Under the pieces are notes generated by a model, which ran no database searches, was not told the DNA's origin, and saw nothing but the letters and a program-made list of their open reading frames with translations. From the NCBI RefSeq assembly GCF_008364685.1, contig NZ_VTTL01000008.1, positions 186,001-250,000 on the forward strand: a DNA stretch of 64,000 nucleotides, given 5' to 3'. This document shows positions 45,535 to 54,581 of this stretch, piece by piece. A program made the position numbers and the translations under genes. Source of the DNA: Xanthobacter oligotrophicus (GTDB lineage Bacteria > Pseudomonadota > Alphaproteobacteria > Rhizobiales > Xanthobacteraceae). The first letter of the stretch is position 1, and each line of letters begins with the position of its first letter.

Positions 45535-46605
45535 GTGGCCGATCTTCTGGTGCTCGGCATCGAGACCACGTGCGACGAGACATCGGCGGCGGTGGTGGCG
45601 CGCTCGCCCTCGGGGGCGTCCGACATCCGCTCCAATGTCATCCGCTCGCAGGTGGAGATCCATTCGCCCTATGGCGGCGTAGTGCCGGAGATCGCGGCGC
45701 GCGCCCATGTGGAGATCCTCGACCACGTCATCGCCGAGGCCATGCGCCAGGCCAATGCCGACTATTCCGAGCTGTCCGGCATCGCGGCGGCGGCGGGGCC
45801 GGGGCTCATCGGCGGGGTCATCGTCGGCCTTACCACCGCCAAGGCCATCGCGCTCGCCGCCAAGAAGCCGCTGGTGGCGGTGAACCACCTGGAAGCCCAC
45901 GCGCTGACTGCCCGCCTCACCGATGGCGTCGCCTTCCCCTACCTGCTGCTCCTTGTCTCCGGCGGCCACACCCAGCTGCTCGCGATAGAAGACGTGGGCC
46001 GCTACACCCGCCTCGGCACCACGCTCGACGACGCCGTGGGCGAGGCCTTCGACAAGGTGGCGAAGATGCTGAGCCTGCCTTATCCCGGCGGGCCGCAGGT
46101 GGAGGCGCAGGCCAAGCTCGGCTATGCCGGCCGCTTCGCCTTTCCCCGCCCCATGATGGGCCGGCGCGAGCCGGACTTCTCCCTCTCCGGCCTCAAGACC
46201 GCGGTGCGGCTGGAGGCGGACCGCATCGCCCCGCTCTCCGACGACGACGTGGCGGACCTGTGCGCCAGCTTCCAGGCGGCGGTGGTGGACCTGATCGCCG
46301 ACCGGGTGCGTGCCGGCGCCCGCGCCTTCCGCGACCGGCTGGGCCGTGGCCCCACCGCCTTGGTGGTGGCCGGCGGGGTCGCCGCCAACGGCATGATCCG
46401 CGAAACCCTGGCCAAGGTGGCCGCCGAGCTGAACACCCGCTTCGCCATGCCCTCGCCGGAGCTGTGCACCGACAACGGCGCCATGATCGCCTGGGCGGGG
46501 GCCGAGCGGCTGTCGCGCGGGATGCGCGACCGGTTCGATTTCAGCCCCCGCGCCCGCTGGCCGCTGGACCCGGTGGCCGCCGCCTCCGCCAACGCCCGGG
46601 CCTGA
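45535..46605 (+). CDS. tsaD: tRNA threonylcarbamoyladenosine transferase TsaD
   Basis: This 356-residue ASKHA-fold enzyme transfers the threonylcarbamoyl group to A37 of ANN-decoding tRNAs together with TsaB and Tsa[18 protein letters not shown] and the metal-binding [12 protein letters not shown] are diagnostic, with [10 protein letters not shown] and [16 protein letters not shown] precedes the GTG start. It is divergent from hemC and four bases upstream of gpsA, an arrangement I recall as common in Rhizobiales. Confidence 0.97.
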   Translation: MADLLVLGIETTCDETSAAVVARSPSGASDIRSNVIRSQVEIHSPYGGVVPEIAARAHVEILDHVIAEAMRQANADYSELSGIAAAAGPGLIGGVIVGLTTAKAIALAAKKPLVAVNHLEAHALTARLTDGVAFPYLLLLVSGGHTQLLAIEDVGRYTRLGTTLDDAVGEAFDKVAKMLSLPYPGGPQVEAQAKLGYAGRFAFPRPMMGRREPDFSLSGLKTAVRLEADRIAPLSDDDVADLCASFQAAVVDLIADRVRAGARAFRDRLGRGPTALVVAGGVAANGMIRETLAKVAAELNTRFAMPSPELCTDNGAMIAWAGAERLSRGMRDRFDFSPRARWPLDPVAAASANARA

Positions 46606-46609
46606 CACG

Positions 46610-47614
46610 ATGGCTGTTGCCTACCGGCGCATCGGCGTCATGGGTGCGGGCGCGTGGGGCACCGCGCTCGCCAATGCCGCGGCCCGCGCCGGCCGCCAGA
46701 GCGGGCAGGCCGGCCACGAGGTGGTGCTGTGGGGCCGCGATGCCGCCGCCATGGCCGAAATGGCGCAGTTGCGCGAGAACCGGCCGGACCTGCCGGGCAT
46801 AGCGCTGGACCCTGCCGTCACCCCCACCGCGGATCTCGGCGCCGTGGCCGCCACCGACGCCTTGCTGCTGGTGGTGCCGGCCCAGGCCTGCCGCGCGGCG
46901 CTGGCGCGCCTCGCCCCGCTGGCCCGCGACGGCCTGCCGGTGATCTCCTGCGCCAAGGGCATCGAGCGCGGCACCCGCGCCTTCATGAGCGAGGTGATCG
47001 CCGAGGCCATGCCCGGCGCCCGCCCGGCCGTGCTCTCCGGCCCCAGCTTCGCCACCGATGTGGCCGCCGGCCTGCCCACCGCCGTCACCCTCGCCGCCCA
47101 TGACGAGCAGTTGGCGGCGGAGCTGGCGGCGGCGCTCGGCTCATCCACGCTGCGGCTCTACCATTCCACCGACGTGCGCGGGGCGGAGATCGGCGGCGCC
47201 ACCAAGAACGTGCTAGCCATCGCCGCCGGCATCGTCTCCGGCCGCCGGCTCGGGGCGAGCGCTGCGGCGGCGCTGGTGGCGCGGGGCTTCGCCGAGCTGA
47301 TGCGCTTCGGTCGCGCCTATGGGGCGAAGGCGGAGACCATCACCGGCCTGTCGGGCCTCGGCGACCTCATCCTCACCACCTCCGGCCCGCAATCGCGCAA
47401 CTTCGCCTTCGGGCAGGCGCTGGGGGCGGGCGCGGCCACCGGCGACAAACTGGCGGAAGGCGCCTTCACCGCCTCGGTGCTGGTGGAGATGGCCCGCGCC
47501 AAGGGCGTGGACGTGCCGGTGAGCGCGGCGGTGGACGGGGTGCTGCAGGGCCGCCTGTCCATCGACGGCGCCATCGAGGCGCTCATGGCCCGGCCCCAGC
47601 GGGCGGAGGGCTGA
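46610..47614 (+). CDS. gpsA: Glycerol-3-phosphate dehydrogenase [NAD(P)+]
   Basis: This 334-residue cytoplasmic enzyme reduces dihydroxyacetone phosphate to sn-glycerol 3-phosphate for phospholipids. It has the Rossmann start [64 protein letters not shown] with the catalytic lysine, and [13 protein letters not shown]. It follows tsaD by four bases, so they are cotranscribed. A short extra RQSGQ stretch lies after the Rossmann helix. Confidence 0.96.
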   Translation: MAVAYRRIGVMGAGAWGTALANAAARAGRQSGQAGHEVVLWGRDAAAMAEMAQLRENRPDLPGIALDPAVTPTADLGAVAATDALLLVVPAQACRAALARLAPLARDGLPVISCAKGIERGTRAFMSEVIAEAMPGARPAVLSGPSFATDVAAGLPTAVTLAAHDEQLAAELAAALGSSTLRLYHSTDVRGAEIGGATKNVLAIAAGIVSGRRLGASAAAALVARGFAELMRFGRAYGAKAETITGLSGLGDLILTTSGPQSRNFAFGQALGAGAATGDKLAEGAFTASVLVEMARAKGVDVPVSAAVDGVLQGRLSIDGAIEALMARPQRAEG

Positions 47615-47890
47615 GGCCACGGGCCGGTGAGCCGCTCATCGCGTCGGCATCAAGCCCGCGCGGCGCCTGAGCGGCGCCCACTGGGCATCGGCCAAAGCAA
47701 AAGGCCGCTGGTATGACGTGCACGCAGGGCACCCGCGCCTTTGGTCGGAAGCCGTTCTTGATCCGGCGCAACATCCTGCCCGTCGCGCTGGAATATGGTA
47801 TGTCAAGAACAACACGGCGAACACGCCGGAAACCAAGCCACGGCCAAGATGCACGGCCAAGACGCACGGCTCAGGGAGACGCCAAGGCTC

Positions 47891-48820
47891 ATGCACACGC
47901 TGCTCGTTACCCATCCTGCCGGCCTCAACCACCTGACCCCGCCCGGACATCCCGAGCGGCCGGACCGGCTGCGGGCCCTCGACCGTATCTTCGAGCAGGA
48001 GAAGTTCACCCACCTCATCCGTGACCTTGCTCCCCTCGGCGCGCGCGAGGACATCATCCGCGTGCACCCCGCCGACTTCGTCGACGGCCTGGGCGGCGCC
48101 TCGCCGAAGGAAGGGCTGGTGCGCATCGATTCGGACACGGTGCTGTCCCCCGGCAGCTGGGAAGCGGCCCTGCGCGCGGTGGGCGGCGCCTGCTATGCGG
48201 TGGACGAGGTGCTGGACGGCAAGGTGCAGAACGCCTTCGTCGCCATGCGCCCGCCGGGCCACCATTGCGAGACGCGCAAGCCCATGGGCTTCTGCCTGCT
48301 CAACCAGGTGGCCATCGCTGCCCGCCACGCCCAGGCGAAATACGGCCTCAGCCGGGTCGCCATCGTGGATTTCGACGTGCACCACGGCAACGGCACCCAG
48401 GACATCTTCTGGGCCGACGATAGCGTGCTCTACTGCTCCACCCACGAAATGCCGCTCTATCCCGGCACCGGCGCCGTGAACGAGACCGGGGACGCCAACA
48501 CCATCGTCAACGCCCCGCTGCGCTCGGGCGACGACGGGGCGGTGTTCAAGGAAGCCATGGAGACGCGCATCCTGCCGCGCATCTCCGCCTTCTCGCCGGA
48601 CCTGATCCTGATCTCGGCCGGCTTCGACGCCCATATCCGCGACCCGCTCGCCTCGCTGCGCCTGTTGGACACCGACTTCGGCTGGGTCACCCGCCGGCTG
48701 ATGGAAGTGGCCGACGCCACCTGCAAGGGCCGCCTCGTCTCGGTGCTGGAAGGCGGCTACGACCTGGAAGGCCTCGCCACCTCGGCCGCCGCCCACGTCT
48801 CCGCGCTCATGCACGGCTGA
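47891..48820 (+). CDS. Histone deacetylase-like (class II) amidohydrolase
   Basis: This 309-residue arginase-deacetylase-fold enzyme has the catalytic pair in RPPGHHCETRKPMGFCLLN and zinc ligands in VDFDVHHGNGTQDIFW, with later SAGFDAHIRDPLASL. Bacterial members act on acetylpolyamines or other acetylated amines; the substrate here is unknown. The start at 47891 (MHTLLVTHPAGLNHLTPPGHPERPDR) fits the family; the frame upstream is non-coding. The 276 bases before it hold no feature I can support. Confidence 0.9.
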   Translation: MHTLLVTHPAGLNHLTPPGHPERPDRLRALDRIFEQEKFTHLIRDLAPLGAREDIIRVHPADFVDGLGGASPKEGLVRIDSDTVLSPGSWEAALRAVGGACYAVDEVLDGKVQNAFVAMRPPGHHCETRKPMGFCLLNQVAIAARHAQAKYGLSRVAIVDFDVHHGNGTQDIFWADDSVLYCSTHEMPLYPGTGAVNETGDANTIVNAPLRSGDDGAVFKEAMETRILPRISAFSPDLILISAGFDAHIRDPLASLRLLDTDFGWVTRRLMEVADATCKGRLVSVLEGGYDLEGLATSAAAHVSALMHG

Positions 48821-48910
48821 GCGGCGGGGCGGGCCTCGGCGGAGCCTGCCCGGCGCCGCACGTCCCCGGGCCGGGAGGAACAGGCCGTCGCCATCCATGG
48901 ACCGTCTGCC

Positions 48911-49972
48911 GTGAACCGCTTCAGCTCTCCCGCCGCCATCCTCGCCGCCCTCGCCCTGCCTATCCTGCTGGCGGGAGGGGCGGCGGCCCAGCAGGGCGTC
49001 ACCCTGCCCTATCTCAACGCACCGCCGGACGGCGCGCCGATCCGCCGACCGCCCACCCTCGGCCTGTCGGTGGGCGGCGAAATCCACCGGGCGGTGATGG
49101 ACACCGGCTCCACCGGCGTGGTGGTGTCCGCCACCTCCATCGCCGGCTTCGAGGCCCTGCCGCAGCTCGGGCCGGGGGAACTGACCTATTCCTCCTCCGG
49201 CCGCATCATGCGCGGGGTCTATGTGGAGACGCCGGTGACGTTGACCGGCGCGGACGGCACGCGCGTCACCACCCGCCCCATCCGCGTGCTCGCCGTCACC
49301 CGCATCGACTGCCTGAAGCGCGCCCGCAGCTGCCGCCCGCAGGAGGCGCCGCGCCGCGTGGCCATGCTCGGCATCGGCTTCGCCCGCAGCCGCGATCACC
49401 AGCCCGGCGCGACGCCCGACCGCAACCCCCTCCTCAATGTGCCGGGCATGGGCACGCCCGGCCAGCCCGGCACCCTCGGGCGCGGTTATGTGGTGCGCCG
49501 GCAGTCCGTGACGGTGGGCCTTTCAAGCGATGCCGCGCAGGGCTTTGCACAGGTGAAGCTCGCCACCGACCCGCAAACCGGCGACTGGGCGGCGACGCCC
49601 GCCTGCCTCTCCCTCGCCGGCCGCACCCCCGCCGCCTGCGGCACGCTGCTGATGGATACGGGGGTCACCACCATGTTCCTGTCGCTGCCGCAGGCCCAGA
49701 CCGAGGGCCTCGCCACCCGCACGCCACGCGGCGCAACCGTGGTCGCGGACGGGACACGCCTCGCCGTCGCGCCCGGCCCCGGCGCCACCGCACCCGCCTA
49801 CGCCTTCCAGGTGGGCGATGCGGGTGATCCGGTGGTGCCGGAGGCGGTAATACTGGTGGGCCGGGGGCACCGGCCCGCCTTCGTCAACACCACCGTGCGC
49901 GCGCTGAATGCCTTCGACTATCTCTTCGACGCCGACGCCGGCGTGGCGGGCTTCCGCCCCCACGCGCCCTGA
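48911..49972 (+). CDS. Exported pepsin-like aspartic protease-fold protein
   Basis: This 353-residue protein has a cleavable signal (AAILAALALPILLAGGAAAQQ). MDTGSTGV (about residues 63-70) and LLMDTGVTTMF (about 247-257) resemble the two DTG active-site motifs of bilobal pepsin-type aspartic proteases, spaced about 185 residues apart as in that family. Four cysteines (DCLKRARSC and ACLSLAGRTPAAC) may form disulfides. The usual Tyr flap is not clear, so activity is uncertain. The start is a GTG. It stands alone after the deacetylase gene. Confidence 0.65.
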   Translation: MNRFSSPAAILAALALPILLAGGAAAQQGVTLPYLNAPPDGAPIRRPPTLGLSVGGEIHRAVMDTGSTGVVVSATSIAGFEALPQLGPGELTYSSSGRIMRGVYVETPVTLTGADGTRVTTRPIRVLAVTRIDCLKRARSCRPQEAPRRVAMLGIGFARSRDHQPGATPDRNPLLNVPGMGTPGQPGTLGRGYVVRRQSVTVGLSSDAAQGFAQVKLATDPQTGDWAATPACLSLAGRTPAACGTLLMDTGVTTMFLSLPQAQTEGLATRTPRGATVVADGTRLAVAPGPGATAPAYAFQVGDAGDPVVPEAVILVGRGHRPAFVNTTVRALNAFDYLFDADAGVAGFRPHAP

Positions 49973-50137
49973 CCCACGCCCTCGCGACCGGCAACTTTGC
50001 CGCGGGCAATGCCGGCCCCATGACGGACGCGGACGCGCTCGCGCCGCTTTTGCTCCTCATCCTGCTCGCCCTCACCTCTCGATCCGGCCGGGCCGCCTGA
50101 GCGTAGAACCCGGCACGCGCAACACGCCGGGACCCCC

Positions 50138-51496
50138 ATGGCCGACAAGATCGCCGACGACGAACGCAACCGCTTTTCGGCCCGCGCCGCGCGCTATGCC
50201 CGCGTCGGCGCCAATGTGGGAGGCGTCGCGGCGCGCATCGCCGGCACCCGGCTCATGGGCCTCGACCGCGACAGCTCCAATGCCGCCGCCCTCACCGCCG
50301 CACTCGGCGGGCTGAAGGGGCCGCTGATGAAGGTGGCGCAGCTGATGGCCACCATCCCGGACGCGCTGCCCCCCGAATATGCCGCCGAGTTGCAGAAGCT
50401 GCAGAGCGATGCGCCCCCCATGGGCTGGGCCTTCGTACGCCGGCGCATGATGGCGGAGCTGGGCCGCGACTGGGAGACGCGGTTCGCGTCCTTCACCCAC
50501 CAGCCGGCCGCCGCCGCCTCCCTCGGGCAGGTGCACAAGGCGGTGACGCTGGACGGCGAGGACGTGGCCTGCAAGCTCCAGTATCCGGACATGCAGGCGG
50601 CGGTGGAGGCGGACCTTTCCCAGCTCGACATCCTGTTCTCCATCCAGCGGCGCATGGACGGGGCCATCGACACCCGCGAGATCGCCACCGAGATCGGCGA
50701 GCGGGTGCGCGAAGAGCTGGACTATCGCCGCGAGGCCCGCCACGCCACGCTCTATGCCTTCATGCTCGCGAGCGAGAAGCGGGTGCGGGTGCCCCGGGTG
50801 CGCGACGACCTCTCCACCGGGCGCCTGCTGACGCTGCAATGGCTGGAGGGGGAGAAGATCCTCACCTTTACCGACCATCCGCTGGAGGAGCGCAACCAGC
50901 TGGCCGAGGCCATGTTCGCCGCCTGGTGGCTGCCCTTCAGCCGGTTCGGCGTGATCCACGGCGACCCGCACCTGGGCAATTACACGGTGTTCTCGGAGGG
51001 TGGGCGGCCGGCGGGCATCAACCTGCTCGATTACGGCTGCGTGCGCATCTTCCCGCCGCGCTTCGTGGCCGGGGTGGTGGACCTGTATCGCGGCCTCATG
51101 GCCGGCGACGACGCCCGCGTGGTTCACGCCTACGAAACCTGGGGCTTCAAGGGGCTGAAGCGGGAGCTGATCGACGTGCTCAACATCTGGGCGCGCTTCA
51201 TCTACGGCCCGCTCATGGACAACCGGGTGCGTTCCATCGCCGACGGCGTGGCGCCGGGACAGTATGGGCGCAAGGAGGCCTTCACCGTGCACAAGGCCCT
51301 GAAGGAGCTGGGGCCGGTGACGGTGCCGCGCGAGTTCGTGTTCATGGACCGCGCCGCCGTGGGCCTCGGCGCCGTGTTCCTGCACCTGAAGGCGGAGCTG
51401 AATTTCCACCGCCTGTTCGAAGCCGCCATGGGCGACTTCTCGGCCGAAGAGGTGGCCGCGCGCCAGTCGGATGCGCTGAGGGCAGCGGGGCTTTAA
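50138..51496 (+). CDS. ABC1/UbiB-family atypical kinase-like protein
   Basis: This 452-residue ABC1 protein shows GLKGPLMKVAQLMATIPDALPPEY, the KxGQ region here reading KVAQ, followed by the alanine-rich loop AAAASLGQVHKAV. The lysine is in VACKLQYPDMQ, and the catalytic pair is in HGDPHLGNYTVF and LLDYGCVRIF. Homologues (UbiB/ADCK) support ubiquinone synthesis or lipid-coupled ATPase functions. No membrane segment is evident. No ubi gene is adjacent, so this may be a paralogue of the main UbiB. Confidence 0.88.
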   Translation: MADKIADDERNRFSARAARYARVGANVGGVAARIAGTRLMGLDRDSSNAAALTAALGGLKGPLMKVAQLMATIPDALPPEYAAELQKLQSDAPPMGWAFVRRRMMAELGRDWETRFASFTHQPAAAASLGQVHKAVTLDGEDVACKLQYPDMQAAVEADLSQLDILFSIQRRMDGAIDTREIATEIGERVREELDYRREARHATLYAFMLASEKRVRVPRVRDDLSTGRLLTLQWLEGEKILTFTDHPLEERNQLAEAMFAAWWLPFSRFGVIHGDPHLGNYTVFSEGGRPAGINLLDYGCVRIFPPRFVAGVVDLYRGLMAGDDARVVHAYETWGFKGLKRELIDVLNIWARFIYGPLMDNRVRSIADGVAPGQYGRKEAFTVHKALKELGPVTVPREFVFMDRAAVGLGAVFLHLKAELNFHRLFEAAMGDFSAEEVAARQSDALRAAGL

Positions 51497-51505
51497 AGGC
51501 CAGCT

Positions 51506-51556
51506 AGAGCGTTTTCGAGCGAAGTGGGTACCGGTTCGCGTGAAGAAAACGCGTCA
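51506..51556. repeat. Intergenic mosaic repeat with GCGTTTTC/GAAAACGC arms
   Basis: GCGTTTTC (51509-51516) and GAAAACGC (51545-51552) bracket GAGCGAAGTGGGTACCGG and TTCGCGTGAA. I recall this same intergenic element from many Rhizobiales genomes. It lies between the convergent ABC1 and EI24-type genes, where the hairpin plus the AAAAAA nearby may end transcription. Only one copy was noticed in this window. Confidence 0.65.
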
Positions 51557-51564
51557 CGAAAAAA

Positions 51565-52278
51565 CTACAGCGCCCGCCCCTCGATCACCAGCGCGCCGTC
51601 GCGGTCGCGCAGCACCGGAAGCGGGGCGATGCGGCGGTGGAAATGCACCATGAAGGCGGTGCCGAACACCGGCAGGATGAGGTTGAGGATGGGCACGAAC
51701 AGGATCGGCGCGATCAGCAGCCCCGCCACGAACACCTGCACCCCATGGGCCTGCCGCAGCCGCCGCGCCTCCTCCGGCGTGCGATAGCGCATGGCGGCCA
51801 GCTCGAAATATTCCCGGCTGATGAGATAGGCGTTGGCCACGTAGAAGATGATGATGTTCACGCCCGGCACCAGCAGCAGCAGCAGGGCGGCCAGGTTCAC
51901 CGCCAGAACCACGCCGAAGAAGCGCAGCGAATAGAAAAGCGAGCGCAGCACCGGCTGGGGTCGGCCCGGCGGATCCATGGGATAGCTCGCCTGTTCCACC
52001 CGCTCGGCCACGTCGTCGAGGAACAGGCCCGCCACCAGCGAAGACACCGCCGGCATCAGGTAGATGATGCCGAAGACGAGACCGAAGCCGGCGATGATGG
52101 CGAGGGTGGTCTCGATCCAGGGATAGGACGGCACGTGCACGAAATGGGTAAGCGCCGCCTCAAGCCCGATGGCGAGGCCCACCAGCAGCAGCGCCGCCAG
52201 CGCCATGGACTTCAAAAGCATGCCGCGCAGCAGCGGCGAGAAGGTCTGGCGAAAGGCTTCCAGGGCAGAAGCGAGCAT
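51565..52278 (-). CDS. EI24/CysZ-like membrane protein
   Basis: This 237-residue protein has about four or five hydrophobic segments (ALAALLLVGLAIGLE, LAIIAGFGLVFGIIYLMPAVSSLVAGLF, VLAVNLAALLLLLVPGVNIIIFYVANAYLI, GLLIAPILFVPILNLILPVFG). NAYLISREYFELAAMR is the family signature of the EI24/CysZ group. CysZ is a sulfate channel, but alphaproteobacterial members are not linked to cysteine genes, and none is nearby. GGACGG upstream supports the start. Confidence 0.85.
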   Translation of the reverse strand: MLASALEAFRQTFSPLLRGMLLKSMALAALLLVGLAIGLEAALTHFVHVPSYPWIETTLAIIAGFGLVFGIIYLMPAVSSLVAGLFLDDVAERVEQASYPMDPPGRPQPVLRSLFYSLRFFGVVLAVNLAALLLLLVPGVNIIIFYVANAYLISREYFELAAMRYRTPEEARRLRQAHGVQVFVAGLLIAPILFVPILNLILPVFGTAFMVHFHRRIAPLPVLRDRDGALVIEGRAL

Positions 52279-52428
52279 GGCACCGTCCGGGTTTGAACCA
52301 AGCGAGAAGTAGGGTGCCGGCCGCAGCGGCTCAAGGGGGCGCGGGACGATGCACCTCGTGTCGCGCCTTTAGACAAGGGCCTGCGCACTTTACGCATCGG
52401 CGATGGTCCCCGCCGGGCCGCCCGGGAC

Positions 52429-52489
52429 GCGAACGAACGTTCACTCTTGCTCGCCGCAGCGCAGCGTGATAATGCGAACGAACATTCGC
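52429..52489. promoter_or_regulatory. Two repeated operator sites upstream of tetR-RND operon
   Basis: GCGAACGAACGTTCAC (52429-52444) and GCGAACGAACATTCGC (52474-52489) are 45 bases apart. Each is an inverted repeat built on GCGAA/TTCGC or GAAC/GTTC arms. They lie ahead of the TetR gene that leads an RND efflux operon and are the natural autorepression sites. Confidence 0.75.
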
Positions 52490-52518
52490 TCTCATCACTT
52501 TCGGCGTACGGTTGCCGG

Positions 52519-53232
52519 ATGGACCCCTTGCCCATGACCTCTTCCACCGTGGCCCGGCCGGCCGAATCCCCGCCGACCGCCAAGTCCGCGCCCAAGACCG
52601 CGCCCAAGACCGCGCCCGCGAGCCGGGCGGACCACCGCACCGAGCAGCGCCAGCGCATCCTGGCCGCCGCCGTGGCCTGCTTCTCCCGCGACGGCTTCCA
52701 TGGCGCCTCCATGCAGAAGATCTGCGCCGAGGCGGGCATGAGCCCCGGCGCGCTCTACCGCTATTTCCCCTCCAAGGAATCCCTCATCGCCGCCATCGCA
52801 GAGGGGGAGCGGGCGGAGCGGCTCGCCTTTTTCGACGCCGTCTCGAAGGCCCCGTCCGTGCTCGACGCCCTGACCGACTGCACAGCCTTGATGATGGAGG
52901 AAGGCTGTCTCGCCACGGCGCGCCTCGGCCCCGAGGTCATGGCCGAGGCCATCCGCAACGCGGACCTGCGCGCCGCCGTGGAACCCCATGAGGAGGAGAG
53001 CCGCGTCCAGTTGAAGGCGGCCCTCACCAACGCTGTGGCCCAGGGCGAGATCGACCCGGCGCTGGACCTCGACACGGTGGTTGTGCTGCTCCAGATCATC
53101 GGTGACGGGGTGCTGCTTCACCATCAGCTGCATCCCCAGTGGCGGCTTGCCGAGCGGCTGCCGGCGTTCGCCCAGCTGGTCAAGCGCATGCTCGCGCCGG
53201 ATGCCCCGGCATCGGCGGAGGCTGAAGCGTGA
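52519..53232 (+). CDS. TetR-family repressor of the RND efflux operon
   Basis: This 237-residue protein has a helix-turn-helix in RQRILAAAVACFSRDGFHGASMQKICAEAGMSPGALYRYFPSKESLI (about 45-90) and a helical ligand domain behind it. The N-terminal 40 residues contain a KTAPKTAPKTAP-like repeat and may be partly untranslated; ATG 52519 or 52534 are the best starts, while the open frame goes back to a TTG at 52447 through the operators. It is cotranscribed with the adaptor and pump, so drug or metabolite binding probably induces all three. Confidence 0.9.
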   Translation: MDPLPMTSSTVARPAESPPTAKSAPKTAPKTAPASRADHRTEQRQRILAAAVACFSRDGFHGASMQKICAEAGMSPGALYRYFPSKESLIAAIAEGERAERLAFFDAVSKAPSVLDALTDCTALMMEEGCLATARLGPEVMAEAIRNADLRAAVEPHEEESRVQLKAALTNAVAQGEIDPALDLDTVVVLLQIIGDGVLLHHQLHPQWRLAERLPAFAQLVKRMLAPDAPASAEAEA

Positions 53233-53342
53233 CCGCAATGCCACAGCCCCCCGCAAGCGGCGCCACGGCCGCCTTCCGTCACGTTAATGCCGTGGTCTCG
53301 CCCCACCGTCCCGCCCCGATCCGGAAAGAGGCTTCCTTCATC

Positions 53343-54581
53343 ATGTCCGCGACCGTCCGTCCCGCAATCCGCGCCGCGTTGGCGGCGGCCGTTCTCCTCG
53401 CCTGCGCCGCGGCGCCGGGCGGCGGCGCAGGCGGCGTTCTGGCGGCGGAGCCGGCCAAGGCCGCCGAAAGCCCGGCGCCCAAGGCGCCGCCCGCGCTTTC
53501 GGTGACGGTGGTGAAGCCCAGGCCCGACACCATGACCGACACCCTCCTCGTCACCGGCACCCTGAAGCCGCGCGAGGAGATCGAGGTGGGCCCGGAGATC
53601 GAGGGCTATCGCCTCATGGAAATCCTGGTGGAGGCCGGCGACAAGGTGAAGAAGGGCCAGGTGCTGGCCCGCCTCTCCCGCGAGGTGCTGGAGACCCAGC
53701 TGGCCCAGAACACCGCCTCCGCCGCCAAGGCCCGCGCCGCCATCGCCCAGCAGCGCGCCGCCCTCGACCAGGTCATCGCCCAGGAGACCGAGGCCACCGC
53801 CGCGGTGGAGCGCACCCGGCAGCTGCGCAAGACCGGCACCTCCTCCCAAGAGCAGTTGGACGAGCGCGAGCGCGCGGTGAAGGTAGCCACCGCCCAGGTG
53901 GCCGCCGCCCGCGAAACCCTGGTCGCCGCCGAGGCCGAAGCCGTGTTCGTGAAGGCCCAGCGCGACGAGCTGGACGTGAAGATGAAGCGCACCGACGTGC
54001 GCGCCCCCGCCGCCGGGCTCATCCTGTCGCGGGAGGCCCGACTCGGCGCCATCGCCCTCTCCACCCGCGCCGCGCCCCTGTTCCGCATCGCCGAGGACGG
54101 CGCCATGGACCTTCAGGCCGACGTGCCCGAAAGCGCCATGCCGCGCATGAAGGACGGCCTCATCGCGCAGGTGCAGCCCGCCGGCTTCGAAGCGCCCCTC
54201 GACGGCAAGGTGCGCCTGGTTTCCGCCGAGGTGGACCGCGCCTCGCGGCTCGGCACGGTGAAGATCGCTTTGCCCGACGATCCGCGCCTGAAATCCGGCG
54301 CCTATGGCCGCGCCGTCATCAATCTGGGCGAGGTGAAGGGGCTCACCGTGCCCCAGTCGGCCGTCATGTTCGACGCGGACGGGGCCTATGTGCTGACCGT
54401 CACCGACGGCATCGTCGGTGTGCGCCGCATCGTGCCCGGCCTCAAGAAGAGCGGGCGCATCCTTGTCGCCAGCGGGCTTGCCGCCGACGACGCCGTGGTG
54501 GCGCGCGCCGGCAGCTTCCTGCGCGACGGCGACCGGGTGACACCGGTCACCCAGCCGCTCTCCCTGGGCGAGGCACGCTGA
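53343..54581 (+). CDS. RND efflux periplasmic adaptor (membrane fusion protein)
   Basis: This 412-residue protein has an N-terminal signal (AIRAALAAAVLLACAAAPGGGAGG), a lipoyl half-motif LVEAGDKVKKGQVLARL, a long alpha-hairpin coiled coil, the second lipoyl half DVRAPAAGLILSREARLG, and beta-barrel and membrane-proximal domains. It links the pump to an outer-membrane channel. ATG 53343 starts just before the signal; a GTG at 53229 overlapping the tetR stop as GTGA is a possible alternative. Its stop overlaps the pump start by one base. No outer-membrane factor gene is adjacent. Confidence 0.93.
   Translation: MSATVRPAIRAALAAAVLLACAAAPGGGAGGVLAAEPAKAAESPAPKAPPALSVTVVKPRPDTMTDTLLVTGTLKPREEIEVGPEIEGYRLMEILVEAGDKVKKGQVLARLSREVLETQLAQNTASAAKARAAIAQQRAALDQVIAQETEATAAVERTRQLRKTGTSSQEQLDERERAVKVATAQVAAARETLVAAEAEAVFVKAQRDELDVKMKRTDVRAPAAGLILSREARLGAIALSTRAAPLFRIAEDGAMDLQADVPESAMPRMKDGLIAQVQPAGFEAPLDGKVRLVSAEVDRASRLGTVKIALPDDPRLKSGAYGRAVINLGEVKGLTVPQSAVMFDADGAYVLTVTDGIVGVRRIVPGLKKSGRILVASGLAADDAVVARAGSFLRDGDRVTPVTQPLSLGEAR

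Noticed and set aside
50020..50100. 26-codon hydrophobic ORF between the pepsin-like and ABC1 genes
   Set aside because: It has a Leu-rich composition but lacks a ribosome site and is very short; a chance frame is as likely.
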